From contig JAFEFT010000011.1 in the NCBI GenBank assembly GCA_018240435.1, forward strand, positions 1 through 33,940: 33,940 nucleotides of DNA, read 5' to 3'. Under the pieces are notes generated by a model that worked only from the letters and a program-made list of their open reading frames with translations, was not told the DNA's origin and did not search any database. The first letter of the stretch is position 1. The number at the start of each line of letters is the position of its first letter. This stretch comes from Pseudomonadota bacterium (GTDB taxonomy: Bacteria > Pseudomonadota > Gammaproteobacteria > Xanthomonadales > Xanthomonadaceae). The position numbers were made by a program, and so were the translations under genes. Below, in pieces: positions 7,586 through 15,909 of this stretch.

Positions 7586-9376
7586 ATGAAATCCCTTTAC
7601 CCGCCCCCGATGGACTTGTCGCGGCGTCGTTTCGTCCATGGTCTCGCCCTCGGCGGCACGGTCGCCGCGCTCGGTCTGCTGCGCCCGTCAAAAGCCTGGG
7701 CGCTGGCCAGCGCGGGTCAGCCCGCCACCCTGAGCGGGACCGACTTTGCGCTGGATATCGCCGAGACGATGGTCAACTACACCGGCCGGCCACGGGTCGC
7801 CACCACGGTCAATGGCGGCATTCCGGGGCCGACCCTGCGCTGGAAGGAAGGCACCACCGTCACGCTGCGGGTGACCAACCGGCTGCGGGTACCCACGTCC
7901 ATTCACTGGCACGGCATCATCCTGCCCTTCCGCGAGGATGGCGTACCGGGCATCAGCTTCCCCGGCATTGCGCCGGGCGAAACCTTCACCTATCGCTTCC
8001 CGGTACGCCAGAGCGGCACCTACTGGTACCACTCACATTCGCGATTCCAGGAACAGACCGGCCTGTACGGTTCGCTGGTGATCGACCCGGCCGGACCGGA
8101 GCGCAACCCGAGTGACCGCGACTACGTGGTGATGCTCAACGACTGGAGCGACGCCAGCCCCGAGCACATCTTCGCCACGCTGAAGCGCCAGAGCGATTAC
8201 TACAACTTCGCGCAGCCCACCGCACCCGAGTTCTTCCGCGACGTACGCGATCGGGGGCTTCGTCAGGCGCTGGCCGAGCGCAAGATGTGGAATCAGATGC
8301 GCATGAATCCGACGGATCTCAGCGACGTCTCGGGTTACACCTATACCTACCTGATGAACGGCACCGCCCCGGCGGGCAACTGGACCGGCCTGTTCAAGCC
8401 CGGTGAAAAGGTCCGGCTGCGCTTCATTAACGGCTCGGCGATGACGATTTTCGACGTGCGAATTCCCGGCCTGAAGATGACGGTGATTTCCGCCGATGGC
8501 CAGGACGTGGCGCCGGTGCCAGTCGACGAGTTCCGCATTTCAGTGGCGGAGACCTACGACGTGCTCGTCGAGCCGCAGGAAGACCGGGCGTTCACGATCT
8601 TCGCCCAGTCGATCGACCGCACAGGCTACGCGCGCGGCACGTTGGCGCCGAGAATCGGCATGGAAGCGACCGTGCCGGCAATGGATCCGCGCATGCCCGT
8701 GAGCATGGTGGACATGATGGGCGCGATGGCGCAGGGCAGCGCCGGACACGGCGATATGCAAGGGATGTCGGGCATGACCGGGATGCAGGACATGACCGGG
8801 ATGCAGGACATGCCCGGCATGGACATGAGCGGCATGGCAGCGGCGGCCGCACCGGTGGTGCGCCATGCCCGCACCGAATACCACAATCCCGGCGTCGACA
8901 TGCACGTCGACATGCCGCGTACCAACCTCGACGATCCGGGCACGGGCTTGCGCGACAACGGCCGCCGCGTGCTCACCTACGCCGACCTGCACACCCTGGG
9001 CGGCTCCATCGACAAACGGGAACCCAGCCGCGAGATCGAGTTGCACCTCACCGGCAACATGGAGCGCTACATGTGGTCGTTCGATGGCGTGAAGTTCTCC
9101 GACGCCACGCCAGTGCACTTCCGCAGCGGCGAGCGACTGCGCGTGGTGCTGGTCAACGACACCATGATGAACCACCCGATCCACCTGCACGGCATGTGGA
9201 GCGAGCTGGAAAGCCCGGACGGTAAATTCCAGGTGCGCAAGCACACCATCAACGTGCAACCCGCGCAGCGCATTACCTACGGAGTGAGCGCCGACAACCT
9301 CGGTCGCTGGGCCTATCACTGCCACATGCTGTATCACATGGAAGCGGGCATGTTCCGCGAGGTGGTGGTGTCATGA
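7586..9376 (+). CDS. copA: Periplasmic multicopper oxidase CopA
   Basis: A 596-residue CopA-type multicopper oxidase, thought to oxidise Cu(I) and bind copper in the periplasm. A Tat signal carries SRRRFV (residues 12-17) followed by a hydrophobic stretch ending near AWALA. Copper ligands are visible: HWHG (H107, H109), YHSH (H149, H151), NHPIHLHG (H530, H533, H535) and HCHMLYHMEAGM (H578-C579-H580, H584, M589). These give a complete type 1 plus trinuclear site. A Met-rich insertion at about 385-415 repeats GMQDM and GMSGM units, as in plasmid-type CopA. A GAGGAG Shine-Dalgarno stretch precedes the ATG at 7586; M9 is a possible alternative start. The stop overlaps copB by ATGA. First gene of the CopR-controlled operon. 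Confidence 0.95.
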   Translation: MKSLYPPPMDLSRRRFVHGLALGGTVAALGLLRPSKAWALASAGQPATLSGTDFALDIAETMVNYTGRPRVATTVNGGIPGPTLRWKEGTTVTLRVTNRLRVPTSIHWHGIILPFREDGVPGISFPGIAPGETFTYRFPVRQSGTYWYHSHSRFQEQTGLYGSLVIDPAGPERNPSDRDYVVMLNDWSDASPEHIFATLKRQSDYYNFAQPTAPEFFRDVRDRGLRQALAERKMWNQMRMNPTDLSDVSGYTYTYLMNGTAPAGNWTGLFKPGEKVRLRFINGSAMTIFDVRIPGLKMTVISADGQDVAPVPVDEFRISVAETYDVLVEPQEDRAFTIFAQSIDRTGYARGTLAPRIGMEATVPAMDPRMPVSMVDMMGAMAQGSAGHGDMQGMSGMTGMQDMTGMQDMPGMDMSGMAAAAAPVVRHARTEYHNPGVDMHVDMPRTNLDDPGTGLRDNGRRVLTYADLHTLGGSIDKREPSREIELHLTGNMERYMWSFDGVKFSDATPVHFRSGERLRVVLVNDTMMNHPIHLHGMWSELESPDGKFQVRKHTINVQPAQRITYGVSADNLGRWAYHCHMLYHMEAGMFREVVVS

Positions 9377-10656
9377 ACATGCCTCGTCGCGACGACCTAA
9401 TTGTTCCGCATCGTTCGGCGTTGCTGGCCGCGCTGTTGCTGGCATTTCCTCTGGCGGTCATGGCGCAGAGCGCACCGCCTGCGAGCGGTACCTCGTCCAC
9501 GGATATGAGTTCCATGCCCGGCATGGAACACGGCAGCATGTCCGGCATGACGACGCCCGCAGCCCCGAGCAGCACGGCAAAACCGGCGACGAAAACGCCC
9601 GTCAAGAAGGCTAAGAAGAAACCAGTTCCCGCTCCGGCGACCTCCGCTCCCAGCCCCATGAACGGCGCGGATGGTATGGACCACAGCGCCATGCCCGGCA
9701 TGGATCACGACAGCATGCAGGGCATGCAGAAACCCGCCAACCCGGCTGCATCGACGACAACTACCGGCGACATGTCGGGGATGGATCACGGGTCGATGAC
9801 CGGCATGAGTCCGGAGGCGATGAAAGGAATGGATCACGCTGGCATGGCCGGCATGGATCATGGTGCGATGTCGCAGAAGGACCAGAGCGGCATGGCCGGC
9901 ATGGGCGCGATGTCGGGAATGACGATGGGCCCCATGCAAGGTGGCAGCCCGCCCCCTGATGCGCGTAGTCCCGACTATTCCGACGGTGTGGGCTACGGCT
10001 CCATGCAGGGCATGGACATGGCCGACAACACGCCGCTGGGCATGTTGCTGATCGACCAGTTGGAGGCTTTCCACGGCCGCGACGCGAATGGTCAAGCCTG
10101 GGAAGCCGAAGGCTGGTACGGCAACGACACGAACAAGCTGTGGATTCGTACGGAAGGCGAACGCAGCCGCGGAAAGCTGGACGATGGTGCGCTGGAAGCC
10201 TTCTGGAATCACAGCATTGCCACCTATTGGGGCACCCAGCTCGGCGCGCGCCAGGATTTCGGCGAGGGTCCGAAGCGGACATGGGCCGCGTTCGGTGTGC
10301 AGGGGTTGGCGCCGTACTGGTTCGAGCTGGAGGCCACCGCTTACGTGGGCGCCGGCGGTCGCACCGCCGCGCGCCTGCGTGCCGAATACGAACTGCTGTT
10401 CACCCAGCGGCTGATCCTGCAGCCGGAAGCCGAGATCAACCTGTACGGCAAGGACGACCCGCTACGACGCATCGGCAGTGGCGTGTCCGATGTGCAGTTC
10501 GGCCTGCGCCTGCGCTACGAGATCCACCGCCAGTTTGCTCCGTACATCGGCGTGAGCTGGGTCCGCCGTGTCGGCACCACGGCCGACTACGCTCGGCAGG
10601 ATCACGAACCCGTACTCGACCGGCAGATCGTGGCCGGCGTCCGCTTCTGGTTCTGA
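9373..10656 (+). CDS. copB: Outer-membrane copper resistance protein CopB
   Basis: A 427-residue protein with a Sec signal peptide (hydrophobic core about 16-30, likely cut after AVMA). Residues 30 to about 215 form a Met/His-rich low-complexity region with many GMDHGSM-type units, which probably binds Cu ions. A Lys/Pro-rich spacer (about 70-90) interrupts it. From about 220 the conserved CopB beta-barrel domain begins (LLIDQLEAFHGRDANGQAW, WYGNDTNKLWIRTEGER) and runs to a C-terminal aromatic residue (VRFWF), typical of an outer-membrane barrel. CopB is expected to bind or move copper at the outer membrane together with CopA. The start overlaps copA by ATGA, so the two should be made together. 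Confidence 0.95.
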   Translation: MNMPRRDDLIVPHRSALLAALLLAFPLAVMAQSAPPASGTSSTDMSSMPGMEHGSMSGMTTPAAPSSTAKPATKTPVKKAKKKPVPAPATSAPSPMNGADGMDHSAMPGMDHDSMQGMQKPANPAASTTTTGDMSGMDHGSMTGMSPEAMKGMDHAGMAGMDHGAMSQKDQSGMAGMGAMSGMTMGPMQGGSPPPDARSPDYSDGVGYGSMQGMDMADNTPLGMLLIDQLEAFHGRDANGQAWEAEGWYGNDTNKLWIRTEGERSRGKLDDGALEAFWNHSIATYWGTQLGARQDFGEGPKRTWAAFGVQGLAPYWFELEATAYVGAGGRTAARLRAEYELLFTQRLILQPEAEINLYGKDDPLRRIGSGVSDVQFGLRLRYEIHRQFAPYIGVSWVRRVGTTADYARQDHEPVLDRQIVAGVRFWF

Positions 10657-10667
10657 GGGATTGACCT

Positions 10668-11786
10668 ATGAAAAAGCACAGCGCATACCTCATCACCGTC
10701 GCCGTCACCCTGGGGGTCCTGGCCGTCGGTGCCGGCGCCTTCGTCTATTCCGGCCTCTATAACATCGGCGCGGACGACCATCACACCAGGCCGGTGTTCG
10801 CCGTGCTGCAAACCCTGCGGAACCGCTCGATCCACCTGCGCTCGAACGATCTGAGCGTACCCAACCTCGAAGACCCGCAACTGATCCTGAAGGGCGCCGG
10901 CCAGTACGCGGCGATGTGCACGGGCTGCCATCTTTCGCCCGGTGTGAACGACTCCGAGCTGCGGGTGGGCATGTACCCGCAGCCTCCCAACCTCTCCAAG
11001 GTGCACGTCGATCCGAAGGACGCCTTCTGGGTGATCAAGCACGGCATCAAGATGAGCGCGATGCCGGCGTGGGGCAAGGCCGGCCACGACGACCCGACCA
11101 TCTGGAGCATGGTGGCCTTTCTGGAGAAGCTGCCCGGCATGACGCCGGCCGAATACAAAGCCATCGTGGCCAAGGCGCCGCCGGATGAAGACATGGATAT
11201 GGACGACGAGGGCGATCATGCCCACAGTCATGGCGGCCACGCCGACGAGGGCGCTCATGCCGCAGCACCAGACATGCAGGGGATGGACATGTCCGGCGAC
11301 GCTGATCACAACGATAAAGCGGCAGCAGAGGACGGGCACGGTCACACGGCAGCCGCTGCGCCCGCAGCCGAAGCCCCGCTGTCGCTGGACGGTATGAAAC
11401 CGAAGGCGGTGCCGGAGGCAGAGGCCGTGGCCAAGGCGTTCCACGAAGCCCTGCAGCACGGCGACCGCGCAGGCGTACTTGCGCTGCTAGCAGCCAACGC
11501 CACCATCAGTGAGGGCGGCCGTACCCAGACGCGTGACGACTACGCCAATGGCCACCTCGGCGAGGACATCGCATTCCTGAAGAACGCGAAAATCACGCCT
11601 GTCTCGCTCGGTTCCATGCCCATGGGCGGTACCGCGATGGTCGGCAGCGAGAGTGACATCCAGACCACGCTCAAGGGCAAGCCGACCACGTTGCGCAGCC
11701 GCGAAGTGCTCAGCCTCCAGAAGGACGGCAAGAACTGGAAGATCGTTTCGATCCAGTGGCAATCCACACCGGTGTCGGGAGAATGA
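10668..11786 (+). CDS. Membrane-anchored cytochrome c fused to a SnoaL/NTF2-like domain
   Basis: A 372-residue protein in three parts. First comes an N-terminal membrane anchor (about 7-28) and a cytochrome c domain with the haem motif CTGCH (C84, C87, H88) and a probable axial Met in KMSAMPAWGK (M129 or M132). Second is a His/Met/Asp-rich linker (about 172-235) with HAHSHGGHADEGAH and MQGMDMSGD, likely copper binding. Third is a C-terminal domain (about 250-368) resembling SnoaL/NTF2-like folds, ending in GKNWKIVSIQWQ. It begins 11 bases after copB, in the same operon. The haem domain could accept electrons from CopA-type Cu(I) oxidation; this is inference. Such cytochromes occur in copper loci, but the three-part fusion is unusual. 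Confidence 0.82.
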   Translation: MKKHSAYLITVAVTLGVLAVGAGAFVYSGLYNIGADDHHTRPVFAVLQTLRNRSIHLRSNDLSVPNLEDPQLILKGAGQYAAMCTGCHLSPGVNDSELRVGMYPQPPNLSKVHVDPKDAFWVIKHGIKMSAMPAWGKAGHDDPTIWSMVAFLEKLPGMTPAEYKAIVAKAPPDEDMDMDDEGDHAHSHGGHADEGAHAAAPDMQGMDMSGDADHNDKAAAEDGHGHTAAAAPAAEAPLSLDGMKPKAVPEAEAVAKAFHEALQHGDRAGVLALLAANATISEGGRTQTRDDYANGHLGEDIAFLKNAKITPVSLGSMPMGGTAMVGSESDIQTTLKGKPTTLRSREVLSLQKDGKNWKIVSIQWQSTPVSGE

Positions 11787-11788
11787 TC

Positions 11789-11845
11789 ATGAAGCAATGG
11801 CTTTCCCGCGCATTCTCGCGCTCCGGCAAGGTTGGTCGACCTTGA
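11789..11845 (+). CDS. Possible 18-residue open reading frame or gene remnant
   Basis: A short frame starts with ATG two bases after the cytochrome gene stop and encodes 18 mostly basic residues (Met-Lys-Gln-Trp-Leu-Ser-Arg...). The start resembles the N-terminus of an exported protein, but it stops before any hydrophobic core. It lies in the 123-base gap before the DUF4396 fusion gene. It may be the stump of a deleted gene or may not be translated. Confidence 0.15.
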   Translation: MKQWLSRAFSRSGKVGRP

Positions 11846-11909
11846 TGTATCGCGGTGCTAGCCCCGATGGGAACGGGTGCTGCCGGCGCGCAGAATCTAG
11901 GATGCCGAC

Positions 11910-13952
11910 ATGCTGATCCAACCGATTGATGTTTTCGTCTATGCGTGGCTCGCAATCGCGGTGCTTTCCGCTGCATACGTCGCATGGGATCAGTTCCGCG
12001 GTAATCCCGAACCCACCGTGATGAAGTGGGGCTTCGTGTTGGTGACGCTGTACATGGGGCCGATCGGCTTGCTGCTCTACGTGATGGCGGACAAGGAGCC
12101 GACGCCGGGCACGCACGAAGCGTTCGTGCGGCCACTGTGGAAGCAGGGTGTGGGCTCGGCCGTGCACTGTGTCGCCGGCGACGCCACCGGCATCATCTTG
12201 GCGGCCGTTGTGGTGTCGCTGATCGGCTTGCCGATGTGGGTCGATCTCATTATCGAATACGCGGCCGGCTTCCTGTTCGGCTTGCTGATTTTCCAGTCGC
12301 TGTTCATGCGAAAGATGATGGGCGGTTCGTACGTGGAGAACGTGCGAAAGTCCTTCATGCCTGAGTTCATTTCGATGAACGCGATGATGGCCGGTATGGC
12401 ACCGGTCATGGTGGTTCTCATGATGGGACGCGATATGCGGGCGATGTGGCCGGGCGAACCGCTGTTCTGGTTCGTGATGTCGCTCGGCGTCACGGCCGGT
12501 TACGGGTTGTGCTATCCGGTCAACGTGTGGCTGGTGGCGCGCGGCATGAAGCATGGGCTGATGACGGTACGCCCTCCTGCCAGTGCACGACACGATGAGC
12601 CATCTCAGATGTCGCAAGGCGCGTCACACGATCATGGGGCGATGGCCTCGATGGACGCCGGCCACAGGATGATGTCAGCGACCACGGGAAAGGATGACGA
12701 CAAGCGCGGGGCTCCTTCGGACCACAGCATGCACGGCGGAGATAAGAAGCCGACACGCGCACAGCTGGTGGCGGTCGCTGCCTTCACCGGGCTGATGCTG
12801 ATCGCGGGCACGACGTTACCCTCAGCCTTCTTCAACATGCGGCTTTCCGCTCACGAAGTCGGCAAGCTGATCATGCCGCCGGGCATGATCACCACGCAGG
12901 AGACGCCGGCCGCGACCATGCGCGACATGGCAGCCATCGACCCGCGCGATAGCGTGTACACCGCCGCAGTGGATGCGCAGGGCGATCGCCCGCTGCAACC
13001 ACGGATCGTTGACGGGGTAAAGGTGTTTCACCTCGATCTCGAAGTGATCCAGTGGAGCATCCTCGCCGATCGACCGGTAAACGCCTACGCGGTCAATCGC
13101 CAGGTGCCCGGTCCGCGCATCGAACTTGAACAAGGCGATCACGTTCGTTTCGTAGTCACCAACCACTTGCCCGAATCGACCACGCTGCATTGGCATGGAC
13201 TGATTGTGCCCAACACGATGGACGGTCCGGCCGTGGTCACGCAGAAGCCGATCGCGCCCGGCGCCACCTTCACGTACGACTATGTGGTCGCGCAGGTGGG
13301 CACCTACTTTTATCACTCGCACGATCACCCGGATCGCCAGCAGAGCCTCGGCCTATATGGTGCACTGATCGTGCACCCCACCCATAACCCGGACAACCTC
13401 AAGCGTCTCGCCGCATTGAATCTGCCATCCGAAGAGGCAACGGCTGCGGCTGATCCAGCGAAAGAAGTGAAAGCCGATCACGAGTACACCCTCTTGCTGC
13501 AGGAATGGCTCGTGCGTGACGGCATCACTTATCCGGCAATGAACATGGAAGGTGGTCTGCCCAACTATTTCACGATCAACGGCAAGGCTTATCCGTCCAC
13601 CGACACGGTAAAGATGCGCCTCGGCGAAACGATCAAGATACGTTTCGTCGGTAGCAACACCAATTTCGTGCACCCGATGCATATTCATGGTGGCCCGTTC
13701 ACCGTGGTCGCCCGCGATGGGGTGGATCTGCCGCCGGATGCCCAGTTCCAGGCCGACACCGTGAATGTCGGCCCCGGCCAGCGGTACGACGTCATCTGGA
13801 CCGCGCGCAAGCCAGGTCGCTGGCTGGTGCACTGCCATATCCCGCATCACACGACCAACAACAACCAAGAACAGCAAGGCGGAGGCGGATTGATGATGGT
13901 GCTCGACGTGCTTGACGCCAACGGCCGCTCGCTGCCGCTGCCTGCACTGTAG
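11910..13952 (+). CDS. DUF4396 membrane domain fused to a multicopper oxidase
   Basis: A 680-residue fusion. Residues 1 to about 215 hold four to five membrane segments of the DUF4396 type (for example MKWGFVLVTLYMGPIGLLLY and VGSAVHCVAGDATGIILAA). A His/Met-rich linker follows at about 222-275, then one more membrane segment at about 287-305. The C-terminal periplasmic multicopper oxidase has HWHG (H427, H429), YHSHDH, HPMHIHGG and HCHIPHHTTNN (H641-C642-H643, H646/H647). It lacks a Tat signal and is instead tethered by the membrane domain. The oxidase part differs from CopA, so this is a second, distinct Cu oxidase in the locus. The role of DUF4396 is unknown; it may pass Cu to the oxidase domain. 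Confidence 0.88.
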   Translation: MLIQPIDVFVYAWLAIAVLSAAYVAWDQFRGNPEPTVMKWGFVLVTLYMGPIGLLLYVMADKEPTPGTHEAFVRPLWKQGVGSAVHCVAGDATGIILAAVVVSLIGLPMWVDLIIEYAAGFLFGLLIFQSLFMRKMMGGSYVENVRKSFMPEFISMNAMMAGMAPVMVVLMMGRDMRAMWPGEPLFWFVMSLGVTAGYGLCYPVNVWLVARGMKHGLMTVRPPASARHDEPSQMSQGASHDHGAMASMDAGHRMMSATTGKDDDKRGAPSDHSMHGGDKKPTRAQLVAVAAFTGLMLIAGTTLPSAFFNMRLSAHEVGKLIMPPGMITTQETPAATMRDMAAIDPRDSVYTAAVDAQGDRPLQPRIVDGVKVFHLDLEVIQWSILADRPVNAYAVNRQVPGPRIELEQGDHVRFVVTNHLPESTTLHWHGLIVPNTMDGPAVVTQKPIAPGATFTYDYVVAQVGTYFYHSHDHPDRQQSLGLYGALIVHPTHNPDNLKRLAALNLPSEEATAAADPAKEVKADHEYTLLLQEWLVRDGITYPAMNMEGGLPNYFTINGKAYPSTDTVKMRLGETIKIRFVGSNTNFVHPMHIHGGPFTVVARDGVDLPPDAQFQADTVNVGPGQRYDVIWTARKPGRWLVHCHIPHHTTNNNQEQQGGGGLMMVLDVLDANGRSLPLPAL

Positions 13953-13962
13953 GATCACGAAG

Positions 13963-14130
13963 ATGGGTACGCCCGAACGCTACGATGTAGTGTTGCTCGG
14001 CTGCGATGGCCCGATACTGGTCTTTGCGAGCCATGGGCCGCGAGGACGAGCGCACGCCGCACATCGGTTGCGCCGCGCTGTCCGTTTGACTTGGATCAAT
14101 GACGCACCCGACGGGAATGCACTATCGTGA
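13963..14130 (+). pseudogene. Remnant of a mercuric-reductase-like flavin oxidoreductase gene
   Basis: A frame starting at 13963 reads MGTPERYDVVLLG, the typical N-terminus and first beta-strand of an FAD/NAD(P)-dependent disulfide oxidoreductase. The Gly-rich loop that should follow (GxGxxG) is missing. In another frame at about 14020-14055, WSLRAMGRED resembles the next helix of the same fold. The rest of the roughly 450-residue protein is absent; the frame stops at 14128-14130. This fits a gene reduced by frameshift and deletion. Full-length members occur in copper loci of related bacteria as far as I know. It might be annotated as a 55-residue hypothetical protein. Confidence 0.4.
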
Positions 14131-14137
14131 CTCGGGC

Positions 14138-14557
14138 ATGAAACGCGCATTCCGCCCTCGTACTCGTCGCCGCCTGTCGTGGCTGGTGGCCTTGCTGTTG
14201 TTATGGCAGCAAGTAGCGATGGCAGCCTACGCGTGTGGGGCCGTGCCGGCAGCGGTTGGCGCGGCCGCGGCGGCGGCGCACACGTCTGCAATGGCGAGGA
14301 TGGGCGACGGCTGCGAGGGTATGGCAGCGCCGGCGGCCGATCCGCTCTGTCGCCCACGCTGCCAGCCCGACCATGCCACGCAGGCGGACATGCGCACCGC
14401 CTCGGTACCGTTCAGCACGCTGGCCATGTTGCCACCGGAAGTGCTGTCCATAGCCATCGTGGCGTTGCCGTCGGAGCGAAGCCTGATTCGACGCAACCGC
14501 TTCTGCGCGCCGCCACTCGTACCCCCCCGATTGTTGTTCTGCTCACTCCTCATTTGA
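14138..14557 (+). CDS. Small secreted Cys-containing protein preceding cusC
   Basis: A 139-residue protein with a basic N-terminus (KRAFRPRTRRR), a hydrophobic core (LSWLVALLLLWQQVAMA) and likely signal cleavage near residue 25. The mature part is Ala-rich, with six cysteines including LCRPRC, and a C-terminus with PPLVPPRLLFCSLLI. Short exported proteins of this kind, ending in a Pro-rich and Cys-containing tail, are commonly found just upstream of cusCBA-type operons; their function is not established. CopL-like metal binding or a leader role is possible. ATG codons at 14099 and 14117 are alternatives, but 14138 places the basic signal-peptide start at the N-terminus. It is 80 bases before cusC. 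Confidence 0.6.
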   Translation: MKRAFRPRTRRRLSWLVALLLLWQQVAMAAYACGAVPAAVGAAAAAAHTSAMARMGDGCEGMAAPAADPLCRPRCQPDHATQADMRTASVPFSTLAMLPPEVLSIAIVALPSERSLIRRNRFCAPPLVPPRLLFCSLLI

Positions 14558-14637
14558 TCTGACGCGTCGCGGCATCCACCGACGGGCGCCATGCCGCACG
14601 GCACGGCGCGAATTGCAGATCAACGGAGTGTTCACCC

Positions 14638-15909
14638 ATGTTGTCCATTCATTTCGTCCGTCACCCGAGGGTGACGGCCTTGGCTTTGTTCGTGTGGGGA
14701 GCGGCAGCTGCGATCGCGCAGGCCGCCGAACCACCGCTGACGCTGGAGGCGGCAGTGCGGCAGGGCTTGGCGCGGGCGCCGCAAATAGAGGCGCGCGCCA
14801 GCGACACCGCGGCTGCGCACGAGGAAGCCGTGCGGGCTGGCCGGTTGCCGGATCCCACCCTGAAGTTCGGGCTTTCCAACTTTCCCGTCACCGAACCGGG
14901 CGCATTCAGCTTGCGATCGGACGGAATGACCATGCGCACCATCGGCGTGACGCAGGCGATCCCATCGCGTGCAGCGCGCACGGCCGAGCGGTCGCTGGCC
15001 ACCGCGCAGGTAGACGCGGCGGAGGCCGAGCGCGTGGCCGTCGAGCAAAACGTGCGCGAACGCATCGCCGATACGTGGATCGACGTGTGGGCGATCGAGC
15101 AGCGACGTGGACTGCTGCTCGACCTGCACGACGAGGCGGCGCTGGCTGTACGGATCACACAAGCGCGCCTGCGCGGCGGCGAAGGCAGCGCCGTCGATGC
15201 GCTGGCGGCGCAAGCCGAACTCGCTGCGCTGGACAATCGACTGGAAGCGACCGACGCCGATCTGGCGGCTGCGCAAGCCGGCCTGCAACGATGGCTGGGG
15301 GTGCCGCCCGGCGTGCTTGCCGCGACGCAGGACTTCAGCCGGCTGCCGGTCACCGCCGATCGCCTGGTGTCCAGCGTCGATCAACAGGCGCCGCTTCAAG
15401 CGTGGGCCGCGCGTGAGCAACTCGCGCAGGCGGCGCTTGACCAGGCTCGCGCAGCGAAACACCCAGACTGGAGCGTGAGTGCCAGCTACGGCAAGCGCGC
15501 CCCTGGCATGTCGGACATGGTGATGCTGGAGGTAGGCGTCAGCCTGCCGCTGTTCACGCACGACCGGCAAGACCGCGGCATCAGCGCCCGCCAGGCGCAA
15601 CGCGACGCCGTGCAAGCCGATCACGAAGACGCGCGCCGCGCCCAGCGCGAAGCGGTGACGCGGGCGATTGCCAGCTGGCAAGGCTGGGATGGGCAGATCG
15701 AGCGCTACCAGCAAACCCTGCTGCCGCTCGCGCGCGACCGCGCGCGAACCGCGCTGGCCGGCTACCGCGCCGGAAGTTCGCTGCAACCGTGGCTGGATGC
15801 ACGCCGCGCCGAGATCGAGCTGCGCCTGAACTACGCTGACGCGCTGGCATCACGCGCACGGTTGTGGGCCTCGCTTGCCTACCTGTTTCCTGCGGAGGTG
15901 ACGCCATGA
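14638..15909 (+). CDS. cusC: RND outer-membrane factor CusC (TolC family)
   Basis: A 423-residue outer-membrane efflux protein. The signal peptide covers about 1-29 (ALFVWGAAAAIAQA). The first TolC repeat starts at LTLEAAVRQGLARAPQIEA and the second at about 250. Long heptad-rich helices rich in Ala, Gln and Glu alternate with short strands such as VSLPLFTHDR. There is no lipobox cysteine, unlike E. coli CusC. It provides the exit duct for the CusA pump via CusB. The cusB start lies inside its stop codon (ATGA), so the three pump genes form one coupled set. Its sequence is close to the OMFs of heavy-metal RND systems; copper specificity is inferred from the locus. Confidence 0.9.
   Translation: MLSIHFVRHPRVTALALFVWGAAAAIAQAAEPPLTLEAAVRQGLARAPQIEARASDTAAAHEEAVRAGRLPDPTLKFGLSNFPVTEPGAFSLRSDGMTMRTIGVTQAIPSRAARTAERSLATAQVDAAEAERVAVEQNVRERIADTWIDVWAIEQRRGLLLDLHDEAALAVRITQARLRGGEGSAVDALAAQAELAALDNRLEATDADLAAAQAGLQRWLGVPPGVLAATQDFSRLPVTADRLVSSVDQQAPLQAWAAREQLAQAALDQARAAKHPDWSVSASYGKRAPGMSDMVMLEVGVSLPLFTHDRQDRGISARQAQRDAVQADHEDARRAQREAVTRAIASWQGWDGQIERYQQTLLPLARDRARTALAGYRAGSSLQPWLDARRAEIELRLNYADALASRARLWASLAYLFPAEVTP

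Noticed and set aside
9480-10020. Tandem repeat array or CRISPR-like array in copB
   Set aside because: The periodicity comes from Met/His/Gly/Asp codons in a coding low-complexity region; there are no uniform repeats with spacers, and no CRISPR array was seen anywhere in the window.
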